64,000 bases of DNA, from NCBI RefSeq assembly GCF_030272615.1, contig NC_081408.1:765326330-765390329 (forward strand), given 5' to 3'. The position numbers and the translations under genes were made by a program. Under the pieces are notes generated by a model, which did no database searches, was not told where the DNA came from, and was given only the letters and a program-made list of their open reading frames with translations. Position 1 is the first letter of the stretch; each line of letters starts with the position of its first letter. The stretch is from Cryptomeria japonica. Lineage: Eukaryota > Streptophyta > Pinopsida > Cupressales > Cupressaceae. Below are positions 48,311 through 59,294 of this stretch, one piece after another.

Positions 48311-50351
48311 TGAATGAGAAATGAATCAATACTCCTATAAATTATATCTCCAATAGAGAGGAAGCATTGAAGATCAACATGACACCATCCTCTTCTCATA
48401 TGAATACTCTAGTGCAAGAAGGACACAATCAAAATGTTGGTTTATCAATCTCTTTAGATCCTCCTTATTCTCATAGAAGTAAGATGATGTTATGCATTTC
48501 ATTCATGACCTATCTCCTCACATAACATTAAGCGAAGTTGAAGCCTTAGAGGATAAGGACCTTCCTTCCCAACCCATCAAAGAGAACATGAATAATGATG
48601 ATAAAAAGGAGATATTCCCTACAAAGGGTATCCCTTCTTCATCTAATCATTCCTTTGATCCCTCCATGTGTCCTTACACTACCAATTTTAAAGAAATTCA
48701 TGATAATATTCTTTCTTATTCACGATTGAAACATTCTTATAGGAGTGGTTATAATATAATCTCAAAACAAGGCTATAATGGATAAGGACTTGGAAAATAT
48801 GAACAAGGAATTAAGGTCCCTATAAACCCTCCTTCACAAGCTAGTATAGAAGGCCTAGGACATCCTCATCATTCACCTATGGATGATCTCCTTAAATTTC
48901 AGAAGCTTAAGGGGTATTTTGTAAGACATAAACTCCATCATCCATCTAAAGGTGCTTCCTCCTCAAATAATCCTTTTTTGCTCATATCATCAAACCCATG
49001 ATCATGAGGCCAAGGATTGCCCTAATTTTTAAAAGGGAATACAAGAGCTCATTAATAATGGAACTACCAAAATCATAGAAGACAATCCTTCTCCTTCTAC
49101 TAGCACACCTTGTCCTACATCTCAAGAGACATGACCTACCCCTATTGACAATCTAGAGAAATTAGCTACAAGAATCTTTTGGAGATTGAAGTATGATAAT
49201 AATGTTGTTTTTCCTTTCATTAGATATAAAAATAAGAATAAAGAAGGCAATGAACATTGTCTTTTTCATCATTGTTATTCTCATTCTCTTGGAAATTGTA
49301 AAGCTTTTAAAGTATTATGAATGATAAATGAATCAACACTCCTATCAATGATATCTCCAATAGTGATCAAGCATTGAAGATCAACATGACACCATCCTCT
49401 TCTCATATGAATACTCTAGTGCAAGGAGGGCATGATCAAAATCTTGGTTTATCAATCTCTTTAGATCCTCCTTATTCTCATAGAGCTTATATTAATCATC
49501 AAAATATTTGTAAGTAAGATGATGTTATGCATTTCATTCATGACCAATCTCCTCACATAACATTAAGCAAAGTTGAAGCCTTAGAGGATAAGGACCTTCC
49601 TTCCGAACCCATCAATGAGAACATGAATAATGATGATAGAAAGGAGAAATTCCCTACAAAGGATGTCTCTTCTTCATCTAATCATTCCTTTGATCCCTCC
49701 ATGTGTCCTTACACTACCAATTTTAAAGAAATTTGTGATAATATTATTTCTTATTCACAATTGAAACATTTTTATAGGATTGGTTGTAATATAATCTCAA
49801 AACAAGGCTATAGTGGACAAGGACTTGGAAAATATGAACAAGGAATTAAGGTCCCTACAAACCCTCCTTCACAAGCTAGTATAGAAGGCCTAAGACATCC
49901 TCACCAATAACCTATGGATGATCTCCTTAAAGTTCAAAAGCTTAAGGAGTATTTTGCAAGACATAAACTCTATCATCCATCTAAAGGTGCTTCCTCCTCA
50001 AATAATCCTTTTTTGCTCATATCATCAAACCCATGATCATCATGCCAATGATTGCCCTAATTTTCAAAAGGGAATACAAGACCTCATTAATAATGGAACT
50101 ATCAAAATCATAGAAGACAATCCTTCTCCTTCTACTATCACACCTTGTCCTACATCTCAAGAGACATGACCTACCCCTATTGACGATCAAGAGAAATTAG
50201 CTACAATAATCTTTTGGAGATTGAAGTATGATAATAATGTTGTTTTTCCTTTCATTAGATATAAAAATAAGAATAAAGAAGGTGATGAACATTGTCTTTT
50301 TCATCGTTGTTATTCTCATTCTCTTGGAAATTGTAAATCTTTTAAAGTATT
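48311..50351 (+). repeat. 1.0 kb tandem duplication inside the non-autonomous element
   Basis: Copy A 48311-49317 and copy B 49318-50351 align end to end with substitutions and one 28 bp indel (extra ATTAATCATCAAAATATTTG-type sequence at about 49487-49515). Both start TGAATGA; the junction repeats TATTATGAATGA, suggesting slippage or unequal exchange at a short match. Confidence 0.9.
48492..49138 (+). pseudogene. gag-like ORF with G-patch-like motif, copy A
   Basis: ATG at 48492 (MHFIHDLSPHITLSEVEALED). It contains NIISKQGYNG*GLGKYEQGI, a G-patch-like motif (G-Y-x-G-x-G-L-G) interrupted by TAA at 48783-48785 (CAA in copy B). It continues through broken frames to a knuckle-like segment ending near 49138. 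Earlier decay than copy B. Confidence 0.6.
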
Positions 50352-50440
50352 TTTTCAAGACCAATATGATATCTAGAGCTCAAATAGATCTTACAACTGA
50401 TCTTGCAAATTTTCTTGGTGAAGAGGTAGTGCCTTAGTAC
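49527..50440 (+). pseudogene. gag-like ORF with G-patch-like and Cys/His motifs, copy B
   Basis: Open for 127 codons, with SKQGYSGQGLGKYEQGIKVP intact, to a stop at 49908-49910. In the next frame (49918-50169) CSYHQTHDHHANDCPNFQKG plus IQDLINNGTIKI matches the Cys/His plus helix pattern at the end of Tat-type Gag (compare gypsy-C CELHKSKGHKIGNCHRLKN and IIQDLIDRGDIEI). A further segment, HRCYSHSLGNCKSFKVFF, follows at 50302-50355. Probably the nucleocapsid end of a gag. Confidence 0.6.
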
Positions 50441-52404
50441 TCTGTTCGCTTTATCATGTTGCTCCTCATCCTATGACACTAGTAGTTAACTTCATTGGGG
50501 GCTCTTTGTCATGAGAAGTGATTCTTTTTTAATACCAACCATACTTGGGGCAACAACATATTTCTTCCTTGTCTCCTTACTTGGGGCGCAAGGAAAAGTA
50601 TATTCAATTCTCTCTCTCTCCCTTTTGAAGATGACCTCTTCTTTTGAGTTGCATTTTGCATATCTTGATATCTTTTATCGCATTGCATATTCCTTCATGT
50701 GAGTACATGTGTGTTCCTTGTTTAGGACCTTTTATTTGCTTGAAGTGCTACATCTTCTTATGTATAATCTCTCTTTGAAGATTGTGTAATTATTCTCTTT
50801 GTCCCTAATTCTTGGGAGGGAATTTATATTATCTTTTCTAAGAATCCACTTTTCCTTTGTTGAGTGGTGTTTGGTTACGATACAATATCATTCCTTGTGT
50901 GAAGTTGTTTGTTTGCTCAAGGATTATCTCTTATGGAAGAGGTGTGTATCCTTATCTACAACCTCTTCTTCATTTGGCAATGTATATCTATTATAAACGA
51001 ATCCTTCACTTTGGGTCAAAAGTGTGTCATCCTTCATCAAGAATTCCTTTAACCTAGCAATGTGGGGAACGTTTGAATTCTTGTTCTCCTTCCTTTCTTT
51101 TGAGTCAATGATGTCATTTTTGTTCGAAAATTCCCTCTTAACTTAGGTAGATGTCTTTGAGCAAAGATCTCTTCTCCTCCAAAGGATTCCCTTTACATTT
51201 GCTACAAATATCTCTTTTCAAACTATCTTATCCTTGCTTATAGGAGTTATGCCTCTTTAACTTGGATTTATGAACATTTTTGCCTATAAGGATATCTCCT
51301 TGTCATTGAAGGTGTGTATCCTTATTTATAGCTTCCTTGAGACATCAATATAGGACTATGTTGACATATTAAGGGGGAGGCATGCATATCACCCTCTTTG
51401 TACTATATATTGCATGTCTTACATGGGGTGTTCGTTCTTGAAACTAGACAAACAAGTCTTATGTGAGATGCTTCATGCCTGAAACTAAACACAAATTTTT
51501 ATATGTCTTATACAAGGTGTTCATTCTCAAAACCAAATGAACAAGTCTCATACAAGATGCTTTATGCTTGAAACCAGGCATATTTTATTTTTATTTAATG
51601 TCTTATACAAGTTGTTGCATGATTAAAACTGGACCAACAAGTCTTAGACAAGATGCTTAACTCCTGAAACTAGACAATAGCATATGTAGCAAGGTGAATT
51701 GAATAGCATAACACAACTTGTTAGACTGTCCAACTCTTCCTTTTTCAGAGAATGGAACTAGCATAACATAACTTTCTAGACTATTTCGACTCCCCCTCTT
51801 TACATAACCACACAACACAATACAACTTGTTGTCCTATAAGTATTCATGTTCCCGTGGGTCACCTAACATAACACAGTTTGCTAGTATGTGGATTCCATG
51901 ATCTCTCTTTCTCTTCTTCTCATGGATCACCTAGCATAACACAAGTCGCTAGCCTGTGGCATCCATTTCTTCCCTTTTCTCCTCCTCATGAACTTGGAGT
52001 TTTTCTATTTGTATATCAAGGTTCATCATTTGATGCATGCTCTTTCTCTTTATATGTGATCACTTGTGTTCTTATGATAACATTGTGAGAATGATATTAG
52101 TGACTGAGAAATTTTATTATCGAGGTCTCTTCAACCAGTTGACTTGGAGCCTTTTTGTTTTAAGTGCTAACCCCTTGTGTTGTGTGTCTTTTGTATTTGT
52201 TTGTCTTTTTTATCTTTGTATTGTTTTGTGTGTCCTTACATGTGATTGTGTGATTTAAGATTCTAAGATTGGGAGCTTGGTTCCTCAAAATTAGTGATGC
52301 CTTATCTCCTTGTGATCTTGTTCTTAATTGCTCCTTTCTCTCATCTTTACACTTTACCATGAGTATTTGTGTAGGCTCATACTCTAGTTAAAGCAGTGGC
52401 TAAA
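50441..52404 (+). other. Non-autonomous element, noncoding 3' interior
   Basis: T-rich low-complexity sequence (CTTTCTCTT, TTGTGTATCCTTAT phrases). About five diffuse repeats of GTCTTATACAAG.TG.TTCAT...GAAACTA occur at 51410-51680, and paired CACCTAACATAACACA phrases at 51860-51945. No gene seen. Confidence 0.5.
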
Positions 52405-53511
52405 TGTAGCATTCTGAATTGTAACCAGTCCAATTTACACCTCATGTTTATGCTCCTACTTTAGCAGGTCCTAGCTCCATCGCCTCTCTAGGTCTGTTCT
52501 GGCTCCTTTTCCAACCCTTGATGTCATGAACACGATTGATTGAGCCCCATCTTAGAGTTCCTTTCCTTATTTGTATATTGGCAGACCTCCTATTTGCTGG
52601 AGGACCAAGGCACCCTGAAACACCATGGTCTCCCTTAAATAGGCTCCAATTTGGAATGGGACAAGCTCTCTATCTCCCTGATGGCATTTGCTCCACGTGG
52701 CTATACTTGACCATTGGAGGTCTGCCTAATTAGTAATTTACCTAAGGAACCCTATATAAAGGCATTGTATCAATTCATTTTGATATACATGACATACCTA
52801 ACATTTGTGCATCCATGACGCATTCCTCATCAAGCATTTTCAAAGTTTCAAGGTTGCATTTCATTCTTCAAGCATTGTGGACAAAAAATTACATCAATCT
52901 TCATCCAAGCATGTGTATGTGATTAGGGTTTTTCATGTTCATGTGTTTCTCATGACATTACATTCAAAATTTGGGATTACATTTAAAGAGCTTTGCATCA
53001 TCGTTAACAATTGTAGATATGAGGTATATCTCCTTAGCATTTATTTTAGTATTTGCATTATTTCATTCAAGGTTAATTCCAAAACCGGGGTTTGACCTAA
53101 GGCAAACCCCCCATCCACAACCCTATTTCCTTTCTCTTTGTGTGTAGGAATAGGCTTAGGAGTTGTACTTCAGAATTCTGACAGAGTAGATAGTGATGAA
53201 CAAGTTTAGCTTTTGACGGAGGAAATTTTAGAGGACCAAGGAAAATTTGTGCTACCTGGTCTTGAAAAATCAGGCTGAACTTATAGGAGCAACTTCTAAA
53301 TATCTTATTTTTCCCAGATCTCTGTTTATGGCTCAGTGGGAAATTTGTAGTAGTTTGTTTTCAACAATTGACTTCATTATACTTAGCCCCTTTTCTAATC
53401 AAATTGTGGCTAGACCTATTATATTTACCCCCTTCTTTCAGTGTATGGTTAATTTGTCTAGTTAGTGGTTTTATTTATTGAAACCCTAATTCCAAATTTA
53501 TAACCATTACA
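52405..53511 (+). repeat. 3' LTR of the non-autonomous element
   Basis: Matches 46524-47748 with many differences and about 120 bp less sequence; TATA box TATATAAAGG at 52753-52762. The visible divergence makes this an old insertion. Confidence 0.82.
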
Positions 53512-53896
53512 ACACTTCATTCAACACTTGATTCAAGATGGTCTTGTCACTTTGGATCACATACCTATAGAGGAGTAGGTTGCATGCATCTTGACTAAGC
53601 CTTTGGCATCCCCACATTACCTTCAGTTGCATTCGATGCTTGGGGTGAAGGAAGTTGTCCTCTAGGGGTCTTTTTGAGGCCTTCCTTCCTTTAGCAGTTC
53701 ATGTCTTTTTCATGCATTGCATCCCTCGCTTTAAGAGAGGGATTTTTTCCCACATGGTTTTCCCCATTTCTTCAATTAAAGAGACCTCTTTTTTGCACTT
53801 GGGTACCTAATTATACCTTTGGTTGTCATGACCCATCTTGCATTCATACATTTAGAATTTTTTTACTTCTCCCTAAGTTTCACTTAAGGGCTCGGG

Positions 53897-54190
53897 TGTT
53901 AGAGCATTTTAATAATTAGTTATGCTTTGTTGTTTAACTTCACTTAGTTGTGCTTCTAGTTTAGCTAGAGTTGAACATTGTTTAGCTCCTCGTGCATTCT
54001 CTTTAGTTCTCTTAGTTTTGGTTTAGGGCATCTTTGCACTTTCTTTTATAAGCACATCATTGTATAATTATAATTCATTCTATAATCTTTTCTTTTAAGG
54101 AATATAGCTTTGTTTTGTTGCTCTCATTTGTGGAAGGCGTTCTTCATTTGTTGTTTGATCTTGCAGTTGCATGCATTGAAAAATTCAACA
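53897..54190 (+). repeat. 3' LTR of the truncated copia element
   Basis: Starts TGTTAGAGCATTTTAAT after a short purine-rich stretch (AAGGGCTCGGG) and ends AATTCAACA. It contains a short promoter-like ATAATTATAA region and a poly-T signal. At 294 bp it is typical of small copia LTRs. The 5' partner is missing. Confidence 0.6.
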
Positions 54191-54199
54191 CATGTTGTC

Positions 54200-56371
54200 A
54201 ACACAAGAGAAATAGGGGCACTTAGTTGGTTAAACTATCGTACTTTTCAATCTAGCCTCTATAGGTAGCTTGTAATGTAGGATTTTCCAAGCCAACCCTT
54301 GAGTATCAAAATTAGCTTTTGACTTCCATATTCTAGCACTCATTTTGATCCAAAATTTGGAGCCAAATCTGCATTTCCATTTATGGTTAAGAAGGGGAGT
54401 GAGAGGCAAGTGAAGAAGCAAATGTAGATAAACCTATTTTAAAGGAAAATAATTAAAGGGGCTAGATAACAACCATCTCCAATCCTTAAAAAAAATTACA
54501 CTCTCAAAGTGAAAAGTTTCATAGAAAGATCAACTTGAACTAAAGCCTACACAAAGATTGAAAACTATTTATATTTAATATTCAACCCATACTAGGTATG
54601 TAGCAAGATCATGGTGGGCTAAACAAGCCCTTGAGTGGCAATGAAAATCAGAAAAACAGAATTAGACAACTTGACGTAAAAAATTGAATAAGTAACCAAC
54701 ATTATTTAAAAAATATGTAAGAATGAAATCTGTAAAAAACTAAATATAGTTTCTAAGCTACTAGTTTTCTTTTGAAAAAAATAAAATCTATTGGACAAAA
54801 ATTTGAAATTTCAATGTAGTAGTACTAAAATTTTGGAAATTGATAACAAGCAGGTGTCTGCTTGACCACCCCAACCACAATCAAATCATAATGTTTTTTT
54901 ATAAGGTTTTAGATATAAATAGAAGACTCATGTTCGGATGTGACACATATTTTTTATTTTTTATTTTTAAAGAAATAATTAATTACTATTTTTTACAACT
55001 TTTTAAAAATATAAAAAACTCGTATGTCTAACCACCATAACTTGGTCAAAACTTTATGAAATTCAAACTTTTTTTTTTAATCCTATAGTATATCAAGCAT
55101 AGAACATGACACATGTTTCAAATTCAAAAAATGTGATACTCTTGGAAAGTTATAGATATTTTTCAATTAATCTATCAATCAGAACTTTAGTCAGAATATT
55201 GCCACTTTTTGGCCCCTCATGATCCTACACATACCCTACTTCTCTTTGAGATACTGGCAAGAAGCCTAATCAAAAGTATCAAAATTCCATATATCTTTGG
55301 ATTGATGAATTTCTTTTGTTAACAAACAGTAAGCATACTTTGGGAAGCAAATAGCTTGAGGCTAATTATGGCAATTAATAATATTACTCCACCAAATTAA
55401 AACAAAAGCAAAATTGAAACCATGACACACAAAAGTACTATTCCATTTTAAAAATTGTGAAACCTATTGCCAACATTTCCAAATAGATTGAAGAAGAAAA
55501 GACGCTTTCATTTTAAAGATTGGGCACATTAACATTTTATCCAATCGACTAACTGCTTTCTACTTCTTATTAAAAGGTTCCACGATTGATGAAAAATTAA
55601 AATTTTTCATGGCTCATCTCTGCCAACAACCCTTATATAATCTATTTTACAACAAGGCAAAGCCCTTGTGTTTTGGGGTCTATGAGTCTAAGGCCCCCTT
55701 TAACTCCCGACTTAATGCAATGAGACTAAGAAGAGGCAATGAAACCATCATTACCATCCCATTTAGACTAAATAAATTTTTAAATTATTTTGTTCAATTC
55801 TCTTGATTGGAAGACATCCAACAAGATGACTAGTAGACATGAGAAGCAATGAGAATTTGTTGGCAACTTGAATCTTGCTTGCTAAGGATAAAAACTAGTT
55901 GCCCCAATTAAATAATTTATTTTTTATTTTGTCCAAAAACCATCCCCACACATTAGAAAGAGAGACCCCTAAACCAAAATGAATGCCTAACTATCTTGTT
56001 ATCTCACCATTTCTAATAGGCCTCCATTCTTTAGAAGTCCAATGAGGAATGAAACCATTCTGAGACATAAAAAATTTAGTCTTGTTATGAGCTAATTGAG
56101 AGTAAAAAATAAACCACTATAAATTTAAGATGTCCAAGGCATTGTTTAGTTCCTCATTAGTATTTTGTAAGAACAACATACTATCATCAACAAAGTGTGA
56201 GTTGATAGCCACCCTGCCACAAGGAATGTATATAGCTTTAATAAGTTTCATTTGATTAGCCCTTTGTAGAATGTATAAAGGACAACCCTGCCTTATAGAA
56301 TGTTGTAATTCAAAGGATTTTGATACATATTTATTAATAACAAGGTGTGCATTTGCATTTTTAAATATCAT
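54200..56371 (-). pseudogene. LINE (non-LTR retrotransposon) ORF2 fragment, 5'-truncated
   Basis: On the minus strand: KSFELQHSIRQGCPL (RT palm entry, family G-x-RQGCPLSP) is followed, after a missing block, by HFVDDSMLFLQ (the FADD/YADD catalytic box as FVDD). Then LGIHFGLGVSLSNVWGWFLD, NKLFNWGN*FLSLASKIQVA and GVKGGLRLIDPKTQGL, the usual order of plant LINE thumb and C-terminal regions. A weak tail reaches 54230-54421 (RIWKSKAN...GLAWKILHYKLPIEARL). Many stops and shifts; the segment between GCPL and the catalytic box is largely deleted. Confidence 0.75.
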
Positions 56372-56804
56372 TTAAACATGATTTTGGATCTTTGGGCCAA
56401 ACCCAACCATTGTAGCATTTTAAGAATAAAGCACCATCAAATCTTATTTTTATTCTTTATCAAAGTCAAGCTTCACCACTAAAATAATTTGACATGATTG
56501 TTGAGCCCATTATCAATCATTAAAGAAATTTTGAGTGAGGAAAAAGACTTAAATAAAATAAAATAACAAACAGGTGAAAAAATCAGCTTTAATACATCTC
56601 TAACTAATTTAATTAAAACAAAAAATATTTATCATTGATAGATTTCAAAATTCTATGTGAAAAAAGGCGTTAGAAAATAAAAAGATATTATCTCGATTAA
56701 CTTAATCTTATGAAAGAGCTTTACATTATATTGTAAACTAGTCAAGCATTCAATCTTTTTTCCTAAAATAAAATAAAATTCTTAATTCCAACGTCTAATT
56801 TATG
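56372..56804. other. AT-rich sequence between LINE and gene
   Basis: No gene seen. This is the probable distal promoter region of the downstream gene. Confidence 0.4.
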
Positions 56805-56825
56805 GGGCCAAAACATTTTTGGCCC
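56805..56825 (+). promoter_or_regulatory. Perfect GGGCC palindrome upstream of the NFD6-like gene
   Basis: Arms GGGCCAAAA and TTTTGGCCC are separated by CAT, 160 bp before the ATG. GGGCC/GGCCCA boxes are TCP-type 'site II' elements found in promoters of plant mitochondrial and ribosomal-protein genes. AAAACCCTTAAAA (telo-box-like) follows at about 56898. Functional role is inferred. Confidence 0.5.
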
Positions 56826-56984
56826 GACCGTGGGTTTAACTTTTTGCGTGAGTTCCCTGCCTATTTATCACAGGACACAAATTTTTGTTTATCTTCTAAA
56901 ACCCTTAAAAACCCCACAAAATCTTTATCCGCTGTTTTAGCATCTCACGCCTCTGAATCTTTTCAATACTTACAGATAAACTCG

Positions 56985-57249
56985 ATGGCAGCTCGTTACG
57001 GATCATCTTCATTTGCAAGGACTGCCCGGTCTGCATTTAATTCTTTCAGGAATTCTTCGTCTTCTTACTCTGCATCACAATCTCCTAGAACTCCTCGCGG
57101 AGCAAGAAATGTATTTGAAAATGGTAGCCCAAGCATGAACAGGCGAAGGCTCGCAGAAACATTGATACCTCTACACAATGTGGTTGCTTCTGCAAAACTC
57201 GTGAGCCACTTAAGTGTCAGCTCCCGCAGTTGCCGGACACTCTGTTCAG
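56985..57249 (+). CDS. NFD6-like small organelle protein, first coding exon
   Basis: The only cellular gene recognised. From ATG at 56985 the exon encodes 88 residues: a Ser/Arg/Ala-rich N-terminus with almost no acidic residues (MAARYGSSSFARTARSAFN; typical of mitochondrial or plastid targeting), then the family core RRRLAETLIPLHNVVASAKL and VSHLSVSSRSCRTLCS. The pattern LxPLHxxxASAxLxSxLSxxSRSCRxL matches proteins named NUCLEAR FUSION DEFECTIVE 6, needed for karyogamy in Arabidopsis and of otherwise unclear biochemistry. A donor, TTCAG then GTACCC (57249/57250), lies at the place where this family splices to alternative short C-termini. The next exon was not found. The frame stays open upstream to 56802, but the second Met gives the expected targeting start. 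If the intron is retained the protein would run to 57374. Confidence 0.68.
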
Positions 57250-58049
57250 GTACCCACATCATTTTTCAGATTATAGCTTTGCTAACTCTATTGAACTTTC
57301 ACTTAATATATAGTGAGAGAGAGACATTCAAATCTTTGGAACCTGATATAACTATGCAGTTTATCCCAGAATAACTTTGCATTTTGATAAACTACGAGCG
57401 AAATATCCACATATACATTTGATTCCACAAGAACATTGTTATTTGATAAACTGGCAGTAAAACCCATACAAATACAGTTAGTTTTTAAAAATGAAAAATT
57501 CTCGGGTGCTTCCCTTTTCCCAAATATCGAGAAAAAGAAATCATTAGGGCGAATCAACTTCAATTGAAATTGAGAGATTTGTTTTTGAACTAAAAACAAT
57601 CTCTAGGACTGCGTAAGTTGTTTACGTTTATACGTTTGTGGCACTCTCTGTTGAACCCATGAATGCTTCAACTGTTCCTTGATGATGTTTCTAGTAGAAA
57701 CACCTAAAACTTAGGAATATAAATAACTTATGCAGCCAACCCTAGAAAATTATTGCAAATAAATACACTACAAACAAACCTCTTTTGAATCCAAAGCAAT
57801 TGTTTTTCTTTCAGAATATATTGTGCACTCCCTATTTGTACATAAATGTTTCTACAAGTGATTTCAGTTTAATATATATTTTAAATACTATTTCAGTTTT
57901 TTATATAATTTTTTTTTTCAAACTAATAATCACCAATAAACAAAATGTTTAAATACCTCCTAATTTGCAAAAATGAAAATACTCATAATTTATTGATTTG
58001 TCAAATGTCAATACACAACAAGAATTGCAATCAATATTTAATAATCTTC
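57250..58049 (+). other. Start of intron 1 of the NFD6-like gene
   Basis: AT-rich, no coding signal. The intron end is not found in the window, so some or all of the sequence to the right may also be intronic. Confidence 0.4.
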
Positions 58050-58260
58050 ATGTTGCTCTTCATGAAAAGCATCAAAGTCAACATTTGGTTCAATTTCATT
58101 TGAACCACAATGAGCTACAATGCCACTTCTGCTAGCCATGTCATATGTAGAAGCTGCCTCATCTGAAGAGGTTTTTGGCAAGTTGTGCAACAGTAATATC
58201 TAAGTCAACACACTCAAGAATTAGATCCCAATGTCTCATCACCCCCTCATTGTAATCAAG
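58050..58260 (-). other. Possible coding remnant, unknown
   Basis: On the minus strand DYNEGVMRHWDLILECVDLD is followed, after a frameshift, by TSSDEAASTYDMASRSG and an acidic end to a stop. The composition looks like an old protein-coding segment, possibly from a transposon, but I do not recognise the family. Confidence 0.25.
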
Positions 58261-58299
58261 TTTCTTATGTGACAAGAAATCCCAATAACTAGTAGGGGT

Positions 58300-58500
58300 C
58301 TAGGAGTGGAGACCCTAATTGAGTTGAGGGGCAAATGCCCTCATGGGGCTCTAGGAGCAATGCCCCTTGTGGGGGTTAAAAGTAGCACCCCACAGATGGG
58401 TTTGGATATAGTGCCCCCTTATGGGGTTTGGGGTAGTACCCCTAGCGTGTTCCTTAGTTCGATGCAAGGTGGGTTAAGGGGCAAAGCCCTTACTACCAAC
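58300..58500 (+). repeat. Degenerate G-rich repeat
   Basis: About six imperfect units of roughly 30 bp built on GGGGC(A)NNGCCC..TATGGGGTT, each with a small GGGGC/GCCCC inverted pair. Similar units occur near ends of plant DNA transposons, but no transposon end was proved here. Confidence 0.6.
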
Positions 58501-59294
58501 TCAAATTAAGGCATTTGAAACCACATAATATGTCATGTTGCACATCATTTTCACAATTTTATCACTTAAGAGTGAAATCAGGCATCTGACAGTTTTTTTG
58601 TTTAAAAAATGTTAAAAACATTTTTTTTGGGGTGGCCCTTGGGTTCTCTTGGGCACCTCAGGTTCCTTGGCAGGACCCGAGGGAAACCTAGTGAATAAGC
58701 AGCGTCAGACTTGACTGATACAGGTACCATGGGGTTCCTAAGGGACTGGGTAACATAGCTATTAGATAAATGATCTAAATCTGTAGATGCCAAAGAAAGG
58801 GAGATGATTTGCCACTTTGATTTAGAGCCATAGAGATAATTTTAGTTACTAGACCATACAATATTTAGACATAAGGTTATTCCAGTAGGTAAATGTGTAT
58901 AAATGGCGAATTTCCCTTATGCAGTAACCTTGTGCTTGCCTAACACAATCTAGCGGTTTCTTTTCTCTCAAATTCATCCAGTACTTGCATTTGGTTCATA
59001 TTTTGAAATGCTGTTGCATGCATTAGATTGGATAATTTACTCAATTTCAGCACTTAAACATATCTTTTGATGGTTTGAACCTTGGGCCTGCATTTGGAAG
59101 CCCCGTATTTATACCTCTTGAGCTCATCACACTCGTGAAGGCTTGAATTAATATTTCTTCTATGACATACACATTAAATCAGTTTTGCTATTGGAAATAA
59201 AACCTATTAGTCGAATTACCCATCTTTCATTTGTATGTTTGAAAATCTTAAAATCTAGGTTGGATACATTTTCTAATTTGGATTGCATTCGTAA
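58501..59294. other. No gene seen
   Basis: Unremarkable AT-rich sequence. One patch near 58622-58690 (GGGGTGGCCCTTGGG...CCTTGGCAGGACCC) is GC-rich and may be an old repeat. Confidence 0.35.

Larger units (their letters stand above)
46524..53511 (+). mobile_element. Non-autonomous LTR element (LARD/TR-GAG type), 7 kb
   Basis: LTRs 46524-47748 and 52405-53511 begin TGTAG and end TTATA/TTACA. Flanks are GCAAT (46519-46523) and ACACT (53512-53516). A copia target reading GCACT would explain both with one change each, so this is an old 5 bp duplication. The interior has no protease, RT or integrase, only a gag-like ORF present twice. It would depend on another element's enzymes. Confidence 0.78.
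46253..54190 (+). mobile_element. 5'-truncated Ty1/copia element split by a nested LTR element
   Basis: Left of the nested element (46253-46523) is the copia RNase H: SNPIA*SCKNQSVIALSST, CDNQSAIHISHNPVEHERTK. Its C-terminal end resumes at 53517 (HLIQDGLVTLDHIPIEE, LTKPLASPHYLQLHSMLG, stop near 53664). A short 3' LTR follows at 53897-54190. Nothing upstream of RNase H remains. One TAG, a frameshift near 46275 and the insertion make it inactive. Confidence 0.82.

Noticed and set aside
50511-52258. Plus-strand short frames rich in Leu, Phe and Ser
   Set aside because: They arise from T- and CT-rich low-complexity DNA in a noncoding interior and would look like false membrane proteins.
56802-56984. 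Upstream start giving a longer NFD6-like protein
   Set aside because: The added 61 residues begin in the promoter palindrome and do not look like the family; the Met at 56985 gives the expected basic, Ser-rich targeting start.
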